Below, piece by piece: positions 8,660 to 16,561 of a stretch of DNA of 64,000 nt. The DNA is taken from contig NZ_BAFV01000058.1 of assembly GCF_000308515.1 (NCBI RefSeq), positions 62,001-126,000 of the forward strand. Reading direction: 5' to 3'. The DNA is from Nocardia carnea NBRC 14403 (GTDB taxonomy: Bacteria > Actinomycetota > Actinomycetes > Mycobacteriales > Mycobacteriaceae). Numbering within the stretch: the stretch's first letter is position 1; each line of letters starts with the position of its first letter. The translations under genes and the position numbers were made by a program. The notes under the pieces are model-generated. The model was not told where the DNA came from, searched no databases, and saw nothing but the letters and a program-made list of their open reading frames with translations.

Positions 8660-10194
8660 CAGACCGCCCTCGATTCGGCCATCGCCGAGCCGGGTCCGGA
8701 CGCCTGCGTGCTCAAAACCTTGCGGACGCGGGTGCGGTGATCGAGGACCACCGACCGGGCGATTCCATCCAGCAGGTCCCAGAGTTCGTCCGGTTCGGCG
8801 ACCGGCACTTCGCGCACATCGCGCCCGTGTAACCGCACCCACAACCTGCGCAGATACGGCCGCCACGGGGTACGCAGTTCGGCCGCGATCCCGGCGAGCG
8901 GATTACCGTCGCCGGAGACGGGATGGATCGCCAGCCGCCGCGCCTGCAGAACGTAGGCCTCCCGCTGCCACCGGCTGTTGACCAGGCGGTGGGCAGCCGT
9001 TTCCGGTACACCGTCCGCAGCGGTTTCCGAACGTGCCGATGTCGTGATCGGTACCAGCCCGAGCGCCAACTCCACGCCCGCCGCGGCGGTGACCCGCAGC
9101 GATTCGTCGAGTAGTGCCCAGGGGGCGCAGCTTCGGGTGATCTCGGTGGTCACCAAATCCGGGATCGGTGGCAGGTCGGCGCGTTCGGTGGACACCTGGA
9201 GGACGGTGAAAACCCGTTCGTAAACGGTGCGGTCGAACGGCAGGCCCAGAGCCGCGGTCGACGCCGACGCACCCAGCGCAGGCCGGCGCGGAGCGGGCTT
9301 TTCGGTGAGACCGAGCAGATTCGCGTCGTACCGCGCACAGGACCCGATCGCCGACCGGCGCCCCCGCACCGCCCGGCCCGACTCACGCACGCCCGACTCA
9401 CGCACGCCCGACTCACGCAGGCCGACGCGCTGCACGGGCGCAGCGGCTGGCTCGGCAGCGGGGCCGGTCCGAACGTGTTCGCAGGTTGCGACCGTGACAG
9501 CCGCCGGGCGATCACCGCTGTCCGCCCACAGCGCGATACCCGTATGCATCCCGATGTTCGCGTCGATCAACCGCCGCAACAGCTGCCGGCCGGGTGCCGT
9601 ATCCGCCTCCGACCGGGTCGCGACAGCAAGCTCCAGCAGTTGCCGTAGTTCGCCGCTACATTCGGGCGCGACCGGAGGCGGCGACGGCCTGCCCGCCCAG
9701 GTCGCTTCCAGCAGCCGTTCCAGTTCGGCGGCCCGCGCGGGATCGGTGAGATGGTCCTTCAATGCCTGGGTGGTCCGGCCGGCGGCGAATCCGTGGATCT
9801 CGCGCAGCACGGCCTCGGCACGTAACCGGTCGCGCTGCGGATCGGGGTGGCCGCGGGTGGCAGCCAGTTCGAAACAGCGCTGGAAGTACAGGTCCTGAGC
9901 GTTGCCCTCGGTGATCCGCAGCTCACGCCGGACCTGTTTGAGAAGCGTGAACCAGGCGGCGGTCGCCCGTAGTGCCTCGGCGTGGTCGTGGATCCGGGCC
10001 GCCAGCAGGGTCGCTCCGTCGGCGGAAAGGACCGCGCCCGCGCAGCTCGGATACTGGACCGGCCGGATGACCAGCGGGTCGAGGATCAGTTTCACGGTCC
10101 GGCGCAGCGGCCCGCCTTGGGGCCCGCTCAACGCCTGCACACCCTCGAGACCGCGCCACACCTCATCGAGCACCATGGCCCGCGGTCGTCGCAT
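8659..10194 (-). CDS. Conserved first protein of the CHAT-TPR operon, function unknown
   Basis: 511 residues, soluble, family not recognised. Residues 1-200 are predicted helical (TLLKQVRRELRITEGNAQDLYFQRCFELA). Residues 245-290 are a Ser/Arg-rich linker that includes a three-fold RESGV-type repeat. The C-terminal half has Trp/Arg-rich helices (RPYLRRLWVRLHGRDV). ATG 10194 is taken as start, with ATG 10176 an alternative; neither has a strong Shine-Dalgarno sequence, consistent with a leaderless or weakly initiated first gene. It could be a relative of the CATRA proteins described beside caspase-like and TPR proteins, but I cannot confirm this from sequence alone. Confidence 0.7.
   Translation of the reverse strand: MRRPRAMVLDEVWRGLEGVQALSGPQGGPLRRTVKLILDPLVIRPVQYPSCAGAVLSADGATLLAARIHDHAEALRATAAWFTLLKQVRRELRITEGNAQDLYFQRCFELAATRGHPDPQRDRLRAEAVLREIHGFAAGRTTQALKDHLTDPARAAELERLLEATWAGRPSPPPVAPECSGELRQLLELAVATRSEADTAPGRQLLRRLIDANIGMHTGIALWADSGDRPAAVTVATCEHVRTGPAAEPAAAPVQRVGLRESGVRESGVRESGRAVRGRRSAIGSCARYDANLLGLTEKPAPRRPALGASASTAALGLPFDRTVYERVFTVLQVSTERADLPPIPDLVTTEITRSCAPWALLDESLRVTAAAGVELALGLVPITTSARSETAADGVPETAAHRLVNSRWQREAYVLQARRLAIHPVSGDGNPLAGIAAELRTPWRPYLRRLWVRLHGRDVREVPVAEPDELWDLLDGIARSVVLDHRTRVRKVLSTQASGPGSAMAESRAV
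9377..9421. repeat. Three tandem 15-bp units inside the first CHAT-operon gene
   Basis: CCCGACTCACGCACG occurs twice, followed by a third copy ending in CAGG. The period is 15 bp, so the frame is kept and five residues of the inter-domain linker are repeated. It is a likely slippage site and could vary in copy number between strains. Confidence 0.85.
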
Positions 10195-10321
10195 GAGCCC
10201 AGGTTATCGGAGTTCAGGACGGTTCGCGGCGGCGAAAGTTGGGATCGGTAGGTGCGCGCGAGTTCCTAACTTTCTTCTCAACGGCCGATCGAGCCGCGAC
10301 ACCGAGAGAACAGGATCCACC

Positions 10322-10864
10322 ATGAACACCACGCTCTTCCGTATCGGCGCCGCCGTCCTCGCCGCCTCCACCATCGCCCTGACCTCGGCCTGCGGTGACG
10401 ATGCCGCGAGCAGCACGGCCACCCCGGCCGCCGACGCCCCGGCCACGGAGTCCGCCGCCCCGGCAGGCGAAGCCGGCGGAGATTCGAAGGTTCTGGTCGA
10501 CGGGAAAGAACTCACCGCCGACTTCGACACCACCTGCGCGAAAGAAGGCAACACGCTGGCGCTGGCGCTCACCGATCTCGCCCACGAGCAGTACGGCCAG
10601 TTGAGTGTCAGTGCCAGCATCGTCGACGACAACACAGTGCAGGCAGTGGCGATCGCCGGCAGCCAGGGCGGATCCGACGGGATGCCGTACGCGGTCGGCT
10701 ACGGCAACGGTCAGCCGGGCGGTTCCGCGCAGGTCAGCAAGGATGGCGACACCTACACCGTCACCGGTGAAGGGATCGGCGCGCCCGATATGAGCAACCC
10801 GATGGCCGGCCCCGCGACCGCGAAATTCGACATCACCTTCGCGTGCTCCGAGATCATCGGCTGA
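10322..10864 (+). CDS. lpqH: LpqH-family 19-kDa-antigen-like lipoprotein
   Basis: 180 residues. The signal peptide MNTTLFRIGAAVLAASTIAL ends in the lipobox LTSAC, so Cys23 would be lipidated and the protein anchored on the outer face of the membrane. An Ala/Pro/Thr linker follows, then a beta-rich domain with two cysteines (near residues 75 and 175) that probably form a disulphide, as in the mycobacterial 19-kDa antigen LpqH. The start is the ATG before the signal peptide, with a weak AGGA upstream. It is divergent from the CHAT operon across about 130 bp. Assignment to LpqH is by overall layout, so the symbol is tentative. Confidence 0.75.
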   Translation: MNTTLFRIGAAVLAASTIALTSACGDDAASSTATPAADAPATESAAPAGEAGGDSKVLVDGKELTADFDTTCAKEGNTLALALTDLAHEQYGQLSVSASIVDDNTVQAVAIAGSQGGSDGMPYAVGYGNGQPGGSAQVSKDGDTYTVTGEGIGAPDMSNPMAGPATAKFDITFACSEIIG

Positions 10865-10867
10865 CAT

Positions 10868-10945
10868 GGTCCGGACACCCGGCTCCCCGTCGCCCCCGCA
10901 CCCACAGGGTGTCCGGGCGCGACGGGGTGGCCCGGTTTCCGGACC
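10868..10945. terminator. Structured 3' region of the lipoprotein gene, possible pseudoknot
   Basis: CCGGACACCC (10871-10880) pairs with GGGTGTCCGG (10907-10916). CCCCGTCGC, inside that loop (10885-10893), pairs with GCGACGGGG just beyond it (10919-10927), giving H-type pseudoknot topology. A mutually exclusive stem pairs GGTCCGG (10868-10874) with CCGGACC (10939-10945). It begins 4 nt after the stop and probably acts as terminator or 3' stabiliser. Confidence 0.55.
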
Positions 10946-11037
10946 ACGCTCTGGCTCGTTCCAACCCAGAACTCCCCGTACGCCCATTGCTCGGGGCTCC
11001 CCGGGCGCACATCAGGGACACATCAACCACTATTTGC

Positions 11038-11057
11038 ATATAGGATTGATCCTATAT
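11038..11057. promoter_or_regulatory. Palindromic operator of the toxin-antitoxin operon
   Basis: ATATAGGAT, TG, ATCCTATAT: perfect 9-bp arms with a 2-bp spacer, ending 8 bp before the toxin ATG. It is conspicuously AT-rich for this genome and overlaps the likely -10 region. Type II antitoxins usually bind such sites to repress their own operon; binding here is inferred. Confidence 0.7.
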
Positions 11058-11064
11058 AAGATCG

Positions 11065-11439
11065 ATGCTATTCGCTTTATGCGGTCGAGATCGAGCCGGA
11101 AGTCGCCGACTGGCTCCGCTCCTACCGGACCGGGATTTCGGTCGCGTCGATGCATATGTCGGCATGCTGGCAGAGCGAGCGGAAACTCTCGGCGAACCTT
11201 GGTCACGAAACCTTGGCGACAAACTGCGGGAACTGCGCTTCCACCTGCACCCACTCGAAATGCGTGTGACATATTGGCTTGCGCCGGGCCGCCGAGTGAT
11301 CTTGCTGACGGTGTTTCGCAAAACCAGAATGCGAGAGACAGCCGAGGTCGACAGGGCGAAGCTGCTCCGCAAAGTATGCGAAGCGGAACATACCGACGCC
11401 CGATCCAGTTTCGACAGAGAGGTGAACGGCGATGGCTGA
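11065..11439 (+). CDS. RelE/HigB-like toxin with an apparently frameshifted N-terminus
   Basis: 124 codons. From residue 22 the sequence (PDRDFGRVDAYVGMLAERA, then LRELRFHLHP, RVTYWLAPGRRVILLTVF and RETAEVDRA) matches the phage Gp49/HigB-type RelE superfamily mRNA interferases. Residues 5-21 do not fit. The adjacent frame over the same bases reads YAVEIEPEVADWLRS, the expected family N-terminus. One extra T in the run at 11076-11078 and one missing base near 11117 would explain this, leaving the ORF open with about 17 aberrant residues. The toxin may be inactive, or these are consensus errors. It overlaps the antitoxin start by 8 nt. Confidence 0.75.
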   Translation: MLFALCGRDRAGSRRLAPLLPDRDFGRVDAYVGMLAERAETLGEPWSRNLGDKLRELRFHLHPLEMRVTYWLAPGRRVILLTVFRKTRMRETAEVDRAKLLRKVCEAEHTDARSSFDREVNGDG

Positions 11440-11743
11440 ACACGAATCCATGGACGATATTCGGCGGGAGCGGTTCGCTCGCCGGGATTTCAACGCTGCG
11501 GAGTACGAGGCAGGTCGAGAAGAAGCCCGGCTCGCCATTGAGTTCGCAAACGCGATACGTGAGCGACGCCTGGAACTCGGATTGACCCAGAATGACGTCG
11601 CCGAGCGCGCGGGACTGCGCCAACCGGACGTCTCACGCCTCGAATCCGGCGGCGGCACCCCGACCATCGGCATGCTCGAGCGTTTGGCACATGCCCTGGA
11701 GCTACGCTTCGTCGCACGGTTCGAAAAACCGGACGCGGCCTGA
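11432..11743 (+). CDS. HigA-like XRE antitoxin
   Basis: 103 residues. A helical N-terminal segment is followed by an XRE helix-turn-helix from residue 38 to 92 (RERRLELGLTQNDVAERAGL, QPDVSRLESGGGTPTIGML). Toxin first, antitoxin second with an 8-nt overlap (ATGGCTGA) is the usual HigBA order. The antitoxin would neutralise the upstream toxin and repress the operon at the palindrome 11038-11057. Its frame is intact, as expected if the toxin were lost or weakened first. Confidence 0.85.
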   Translation: MAEHESMDDIRRERFARRDFNAAEYEAGREEARLAIEFANAIRERRLELGLTQNDVAERAGLRQPDVSRLESGGGTPTIGMLERLAHALELRFVARFEKPDAA

Positions 11744-11758
11744 CCGAATTGGCACTCA

Positions 11759-12523
11759 TCACTGGGTCCGAGCCCGGGCTCGGTGGGCGGCCTGCAGCCG
11801 GGTGCGGAGTTGCTGCAGGATTTCCTCGGACGGGCCCGGGGTAACGGTGAAATCGTCGGCGCTGTGGTTGTGGAGTAGATAGCGGCCGTCGTCCGGGTAG
11901 TCGAGCCAGACGAAGGCGTAGCCGTCGTCGGTGGGCCGGGTGTCGACGGCGTATCCGGGGTAGACCGTGATTTCGCCGGTGCCGGCGCGGGGGCGGCGGA
12001 AGAAACGCTGCATATCCTCGACGGGTGAAAGCTGCGTCGGGTGACGGGAGTACACGGGGGCGTTCAGGTCGGCGCGGCGGGCACGGATCGGCTGGTGCCG
12101 CCCGGCCGCGACCCGCGGCAGACCGGCCACCAGGCGTGGGGCCAACTCGTTGCTGCGGACCTGGGTGAGGACGATGTCGCCGCCGGACTTCGGTTCCGCT
12201 CCGGGAAACTGCGTGGCCAGCACAGCGGTTCGGCCGACGACACCGGCATGCATCCGTATCGCGGTGTTCTGCCGCGGGCCGTGCACTCCGTAGACCTCTA
12301 CCCGGATCTCCGGTTCGATGAGCACGGTGAGCGCTTGGTAGAGCGGCTCGCCGAACACCGGCTGCAAGCGGCGTGCGCACTGCTGCCGGAAACGCTGGAA
12401 ATCGTCGTCGTGCTCCATCCGGGGCGGCAGGTATTCCAGCGGATACGGCAACCGGTCGCGACCCATCGCCTCGAGTGCGAGCGTGAACTCGTAACCGCCC
12501 AGCTGCCAGCGTGATTCGCTCAT
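11759..12523 (-). CDS. ESX secretion-associated protein, EspG family
   Basis: 254 residues. The N-terminal WQLGGYEFTLALEAMGRDRLPYPLEYLP is the typical EspG opening, followed by the alternating strands and acidic surface of the family. EspG proteins are cytosolic chaperones that hold PE/PPE-type substrates soluble and deliver them to the ESX membrane complex. ATG 12523 is used because the family motif starts a few residues later. It is the last gene of a four-gene minus-strand cluster, downstream of the PPE-like substrate it most likely escorts. Confidence 0.85.
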   Translation of the reverse strand: MSESRWQLGGYEFTLALEAMGRDRLPYPLEYLPPRMEHDDDFQRFRQQCARRLQPVFGEPLYQALTVLIEPEIRVEVYGVHGPRQNTAIRMHAGVVGRTAVLATQFPGAEPKSGGDIVLTQVRSNELAPRLVAGLPRVAAGRHQPIRARRADLNAPVYSRHPTQLSPVEDMQRFFRRPRAGTGEITVYPGYAVDTRPTDDGYAFVWLDYPDDGRYLLHNHSADDFTVTPGPSEEILQQLRTRLQAAHRARARTQ

Positions 12524-12590
12524 GTGGCACCCATTGCGTATGACAGCGACCCGTGGTCGCGCTGCGCTCCCAGCCTCGGCCGTGACTCGC

Positions 12591-13937
12591 TCATCCGCCG
12601 ATGACCCCGCCCGGCGGAAGCACCCGGGGCTGATCACCGAGCAGTTCGGAGGAGCGATCCTGGACGAGATAATCGGGGATCTTGTGATCGTCGTCGTCTT
12701 CCCCGCGACCACGTTGCCCACCGGCACCCATCATGCCCGGCATCCCGGACATTCCACGAGTGGCTCCGGCCGGGCTACCGGCACGGCCCGCGGGCCCTCC
12801 GGCTTGATTCGGGGTGCCGGGTGAACCACTTACCGTGCGGCCCGGGACTCCCGGAGGCTGTTGCCCACCCGGGGCGCCGAGCATCGGGGCGCCGGAGGTG
12901 GTACTCGGTGATCCGGGCGTGGTGCTCGGGCGGCCCACCGGCTCTTCGAGCGGCACAGTGTTCGCCGGGGTCGTGGAGGTGGACGGGGTGGTCGATGCCG
13001 GAGTTTCGGTACCGGCGGGGCTGGTCTCCTGCGGTGTCTCCTGGCCGGGAGCAGCCGGTTCCTGCGGATTCGTTCCGGGCGGGTTCGTCCCGGCCGGGTC
13101 GGTGCCATTCGGGTTGGTACCGGCGGGGTTCTGCGTTCCCCCGGGCCCGACCGGCTGCTGTGTTCCGGGGCCCCCACCGATTGGACTTTTCGTCACAGGC
13201 AGCACAGGGGTTTTGGTGTCGACCGCCGTGACACCGGGCTGATAGAACTCGATCATCAGATCCTGGGCCTGCGCCTGCGCTTCGTTGGCGCGATGTTTGG
13301 CGGCCTTGAGCAGACCGTTGCCCGGGACATGGCCCACGAATTCATCGAACCCGGACACCTCGACCGGCGGGACGATCGACATCTTCGCCTGCGCGAGATA
13401 GCCCTGCATCAGGTCGATACCGTTGGCGACCATTTCGAAGCTCCGGACCAGCCTCTGCGCGTCGGTGACAAAAGCGCGAGTGCCCTCCATGGCGACGTTC
13501 GCTGCCTGTCCACCCCAGAGGTTTGCGATATCGGATTCGACACCTTTCCCGAAGCCGTCCAGGGCCAGAGATAGGTCTTCGGTGGCTCGTCGCCAGCCGT
13601 CAGCCCCTGCATTGATATCGCCAGATGCCACTGCCGGATGCTGAGCACTACCGTTGAGCGCTTCCCAGATCTGCTGATGCGTCCACGTTTTGAACGCTTC
13701 CTTGGTAGCCGTAGCCGGTGCGTACTCGCCGTCGAAGCCCTGACTCACCCGGGCCAGTTCGTTGTTGATATGGGTCCGGTCGCCGCTCCACTCCTGCTCG
13801 GCGGTACCGGCGGCATCGGATGCGTTATTCCGGTTACCCTCAGATTCGTCGTAGTTGCCGGTGACTTCATCGACTACGTATTTGACAGAGCCAACGGCAG
13901 CGACGGCGACGGCAGCGATCGCAAATGGGAACGGCAT
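12591..13937 (-). CDS. PPE-like ESX substrate with Pro/Thr/Gly-rich tail
   Basis: 448 residues. Residues 1-230 are helical and PPE-like (INAGADGWRRATEDLSLALD, then a WxG turn in NLWGGQAANVA). Residues 255-405 are low complexity, rich in Pro, Thr, Gly and Ser. The end carries an acidic run, then IPDYLVQDRSSELLGDQP. YLVQD fits the YxxxD/E secretion signal of ESX substrates, though it is unusual to find it this close to the C-terminus. The protein is probably exported to the cell envelope with its small upstream partner. The start overlaps the upstream stop by one base. Confidence 0.8.
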   Translation of the reverse strand: MPFPFAIAAVAVAAVGSVKYVVDEVTGNYDESEGNRNNASDAAGTAEQEWSGDRTHINNELARVSQGFDGEYAPATATKEAFKTWTHQQIWEALNGSAQHPAVASGDINAGADGWRRATEDLSLALDGFGKGVESDIANLWGGQAANVAMEGTRAFVTDAQRLVRSFEMVANGIDLMQGYLAQAKMSIVPPVEVSGFDEFVGHVPGNGLLKAAKHRANEAQAQAQDLMIEFYQPGVTAVDTKTPVLPVTKSPIGGGPGTQQPVGPGGTQNPAGTNPNGTDPAGTNPPGTNPQEPAAPGQETPQETSPAGTETPASTTPSTSTTPANTVPLEEPVGRPSTTPGSPSTTSGAPMLGAPGGQQPPGVPGRTVSGSPGTPNQAGGPAGRAGSPAGATRGMSGMPGMMGAGGQRGRGEDDDDHKIPDYLVQDRSSELLGDQPRVLPPGGVIGG

Positions 13938-14320
13938 CAGCGAAGTCCTTCTCCGGCGGCGGTGGTTTGGGAGGAGTTCTGCTGATCGGTCTCCTGTAGC
14001 TGGCCGATCGCAGCGGCGTAGGTGTCGCGCATGAGAGTCACAACCTGGATCATCTCGTCGAGCCGTGATTCCGCCGAATCACCGTTCTCCGCACCGCTGG
14101 CTTTGAGTTCGAACTTCTTCTTGATGTCCAGCGCAGATGGCAAGCCACCGTAACCGGCGAGGTGGGCAAGCCCCTTGGTTTCCTTCCGGATCTGGTCGAG
14201 CTGAGTACGCAACGTGTCGCAGCGGCCTCGCAGCGCTTCACCGATCCCTGTATCCATCCGCAGTTCGCCGTCGATCGCTTGCTGCTTCAGGTTCTGCCAA
14301 TGCTGTAATTGGTCGCTCAT
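13937..14320 (-). CDS. Small ESX (WXG100-like) partner protein
   Basis: 127 residues, two long helices around a short turn (AGYGGLPSA), the size and shape of WXG100/PE-type partners, but Trp-x-Gly itself is missing. The helices (LRGRCDTLRTQLDQIRKET, LDEMIQVVTLMRDTYAAAI) would pair with the helical domain of the PPE-like protein encoded one base downstream. No signal peptide. Co-secretion as a heterodimer is inferred from the family. Confidence 0.7.
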   Translation of the reverse strand: MSDQLQHWQNLKQQAIDGELRMDTGIGEALRGRCDTLRTQLDQIRKETKGLAHLAGYGGLPSALDIKKKFELKASGAENGDSAESRLDEMIQVVTLMRDTYAAAIGQLQETDQQNSSQTTAAGEGLR

Positions 14321-14377
14321 GCTCTGGATCTTCCTGGGAGGGACCTGGGTGCCTGCGACAGTTGTTCCTGCGGATAC

Positions 14378-14929
14378 TCAGTCCGGAAGGTGTGGTTCGA
14401 GCGCTGTGGCGTATTGGATGGCCACTTCACAGATGTCACGGTTACGCTCAGCGTCGATTGTCCATGCGGCATTGATTTCGAACATGCCTTGCGCAGCAGG
14501 AATGGCCGCATAACATGATTCTCCGTCGGCATCTGTCTTATCCATGAATGTCAGGCCATGCCGGCCTGCAATGGGCGTCTCGGAGATATTGACCAACTCT
14601 TGGTTCGCGCGCGCCTCGTCCAGTGTGTGGGATGTGGAGAATATCGAAACGAAGAATTCGTTGCCGTCCGAGCGCCAGAGGCATACACGCCACGTCGATG
14701 GCCCGCTCGGTGGGTCGACCGTTACATCTTTCGACTCAGGGTCCAGTCCCGCCGCCGTAACTGCACTCTCAGGCAATTGTGTGCACGGATTAAACACTTC
14801 GACTGGAGCAGCGGTTTTCGGCGCCGCCGTTTCGGTCGCTACCCCCTCAGTGCTCGATGTGCACCCAGTGGCCAGGACCGCTGTAGCCGCCGTGGCGAGT
14901 AGGACACGGACAAAGTCGGCGGTTCGCAT
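14378..14929 (-). CDS. DUF3558 lipoprotein
   Basis: 183 residues. A signal peptide (RVLLATAATAVLAT) ends in the lipobox LATGC, giving a lipidated Cys23. The mature part has the DUF3558 pattern: NPCTQLPESAVTAAGL, WRVCLWRS and a late ICEVAIQYA, with four cysteines able to form two disulphides. DUF3558 lipoproteins commonly accompany ESX substrate clusters in Nocardia; function unknown. It is the first gene of the cluster, 57 nt before the WXG100-like gene. Confidence 0.85.
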   Translation of the reverse strand: MRTADFVRVLLATAATAVLATGCTSSTEGVATETAAPKTAAPVEVFNPCTQLPESAVTAAGLDPESKDVTVDPPSGPSTWRVCLWRSDGNEFFVSIFSTSHTLDEARANQELVNISETPIAGRHGLTFMDKTDADGESCYAAIPAAQGMFEINAAWTIDAERNRDICEVAIQYATALEPHLPD

Positions 14930-15139
14930 GGATCTCCCCTGTGTTGGTGCGGTGGGTTACCCCGTCTTTACTATAGGACGCACCCGCGGGCTCGGCGGTT
15001 CCACCCGATTCCGGCGACCTCGTCGCGATCCTGGCAACGCCCCGACCATGGAGCAGCCGACCGCCCGACTACGTCAATGGGCTTACGCCTCGGCCGTTGC
15101 GCTGACCCGCTGCGCTGTCACCAGAAGATCCGGTTTTAT

Positions 15140-15168
15140 GTCCGGCCCCCGCCAGCGGAGGGCCGGAC
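15140..15168 (-). terminator. Terminator hairpin after the XRE-DUF397 pair
   Basis: GTCCGGCCC, an 11-nt loop, then GGGCCGGAC: nine perfect pairs starting 4 nt beyond the DUF397 stop. No U-tract. Position at the end of a two-gene unit supports termination. Confidence 0.6.
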
Positions 15169-15171
15169 CGA

Positions 15172-15369
15172 TCACGGTCGGCCGATCCGCACCGAGGCCA
15201 GGAACTCATCCCACGCGGTGGCATCAAAAAGCAACGCCGCCCCGCCCCGGAATTTGCTGTCCCGGACACCGACAACTCCACCGGCAAAGTGAGCAACCTC
15301 GACGCAGTCTCTATCCGGCCCACTGTACGAACTCTTGAACCACAGGTCTTGGGCCGGATCGATGCTCAC
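15172..15369 (-). CDS. DUF397 protein
   Basis: 65 residues covering one complete DUF397 domain: WFKSSYSGPDRDCVEVAHF, VGVRDSKF and the closing FDATAWDEFLASV. These small proteins are almost always encoded beside an XRE/DUF5753 regulator, as here, and are thought to act as its antagonist or partner (the BldB/WhiJ-type pairs of Streptomyces). The start is a GTG overlapping the regulator's stop (GTGA), so expression is coupled. Confidence 0.9.
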   Translation of the reverse strand: MSIDPAQDLWFKSSYSGPDRDCVEVAHFAGGVVGVRDSKFRGGAALLFDATAWDEFLASVRIGRP

Positions 15370-16253
15370 CCCGCGAACTCCTTCACCACACCCGAGACCA
15401 ACTCCCTGGTCTCGTCTTCGTTCAAAGCTACACGTTCGATCTCACGGAGAGCACCCTGATACAGCGAGATCTCTCCTGCACGTTCGAGGTAGAGACTGCC
15501 AGCGAATCCCTCCACATACACGACCGGTGGCTCCGCGATCTTCGTATTCGAAGGAACCGGGAATCGGAAGAGTACGAATGATCGGGCAATCAGACCCATC
15601 AGGCTACGCGCCATAAAGGGCACGACGCGGAGGGAAAAGGCCGGCAATTCGGTCATCGCCCGCAGATGCAGAAGTTGCTCTGCCATGATTCCGGCGCCTC
15701 CGACACCGTGGCGCAGCACAGCCTCCGAGAGCAGCACTGTCATCCGACATCCGGTGCCTACCAACTGCTCCTGGCGCGCGGCCGCAAGTTCGATCCTGCG
15801 CTCGACATCATCAGTGGACCAGTCGGGATGAGCCGCCCAGAGCAGTGCGCGACGGTACCCGGGGGTCTGCAACAAGCCTGGGAGAAGCGTCACCTGCCAT
15901 GAAGTGATGTGGCAGGCTGCGGATTCCAGCGCAAGGTAGTGGTTGAAATCCGCAGGGATCTGGTCGGCGTAAGCCCTCCACCAGCCGGCTCCGCTCTGCT
16001 TCGCCGTCCGCGAATCCTGCAGCAAATCCAGCAGGAACCGGCGTTCTTCGTCCGAGGCACCGTACCGGTCGCACAGCCCGTTGATCTGCAGCGTTGTCGG
16101 CCGGGATGCGTGCCCGTCCTCCAGGCGGCCGATCGTCTGCGGACTCACCTCGATCGCGCGGGCCGCGGCGGCCTGGTTGGTGCCGCTGCGTTCGCGCAGC
16201 CGGCGCAGTTCGCGGCCGAGTGCTCGTTTCGGGAGTGTGGATCCACCCGCCAT
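15366..16253 (-). CDS. XRE-family regulator with DUF5753 sensor domain
   Basis: 295 residues. The helix-turn-helix (ELRRLRERSGTNQAAAARAI, SPQTIGRLEDG) spans residues 12-60. DUF5753 follows from about 95, with its hallmark LLPGLLQTPGYRRALL. ATG 16253 follows a GGAAAGG Shine-Dalgarno sequence and puts the HTH at the usual distance from the start; longer in-frame extensions cross the promoter region. Such proteins work with DUF397 partners and often influence development or secondary metabolism. Divergent from the 16562 gene, so the region between probably carries its operators. Confidence 0.88.
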   Translation of the reverse strand: MAGGSTLPKRALGRELRRLRERSGTNQAAAARAIEVSPQTIGRLEDGHASRPTTLQINGLCDRYGASDEERRFLLDLLQDSRTAKQSGAGWWRAYADQIPADFNHYLALESAACHITSWQVTLLPGLLQTPGYRRALLWAAHPDWSTDDVERRIELAAARQEQLVGTGCRMTVLLSEAVLRHGVGGAGIMAEQLLHLRAMTELPAFSLRVVPFMARSLMGLIARSFVLFRFPVPSNTKIAEPPVVYVEGFAGSLYLERAGEISLYQGALREIERVALNEDETRELVSGVVKEFAG

Positions 16254-16561
16254 CTTATTACCTTTCCTAATTATCGAATTCCCCTGTGGAACACTCCGGC
16301 CCGGAACACAATGCCGGAAGCGGCCCGGCACGGTCGCCGGGCTTATCTGGGCAGGAATCTCCACCGAGGCGGTTCCACATAGCGCACTGTTCCGGTCTAC
16401 TGATTTCGCGCCCGGCGCAGGAAATCCCCCGAAACCCATTGGGTAACACCGGTTCCACAACCTGGAGCGTTGTGAAACCGGTGGTCCGATCGCGGCCGCT
16501 ACTCCCCATCGGACCCTGCGCCGGGCTGCATCCCATCGCCTCTTCATCGAAAGGCGGAGCC
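16254..16561. promoter_or_regulatory. Divergent promoter region with GTTCCACA motifs and an inverted repeat
   Basis: A 308-bp non-coding stretch. CACCGGTTCCACAAC (16447-16461) and GTTGTGAAACCGGTG (16469-16483) form 15-bp arms with one mismatch around 7 nt. The half-site GTTCCACA also occurs alone at 16372-16379 and, inverted, at 16285-16292. Repeated half-sites beside a regulator gene suggest binding by the XRE protein; this is inferred. Confidence 0.5.

Noticed and set aside
9377..9421. CRISPR array
   Set aside because: Three contiguous 15-bp units without spacers, inside a coding gene; no cas genes in the window.
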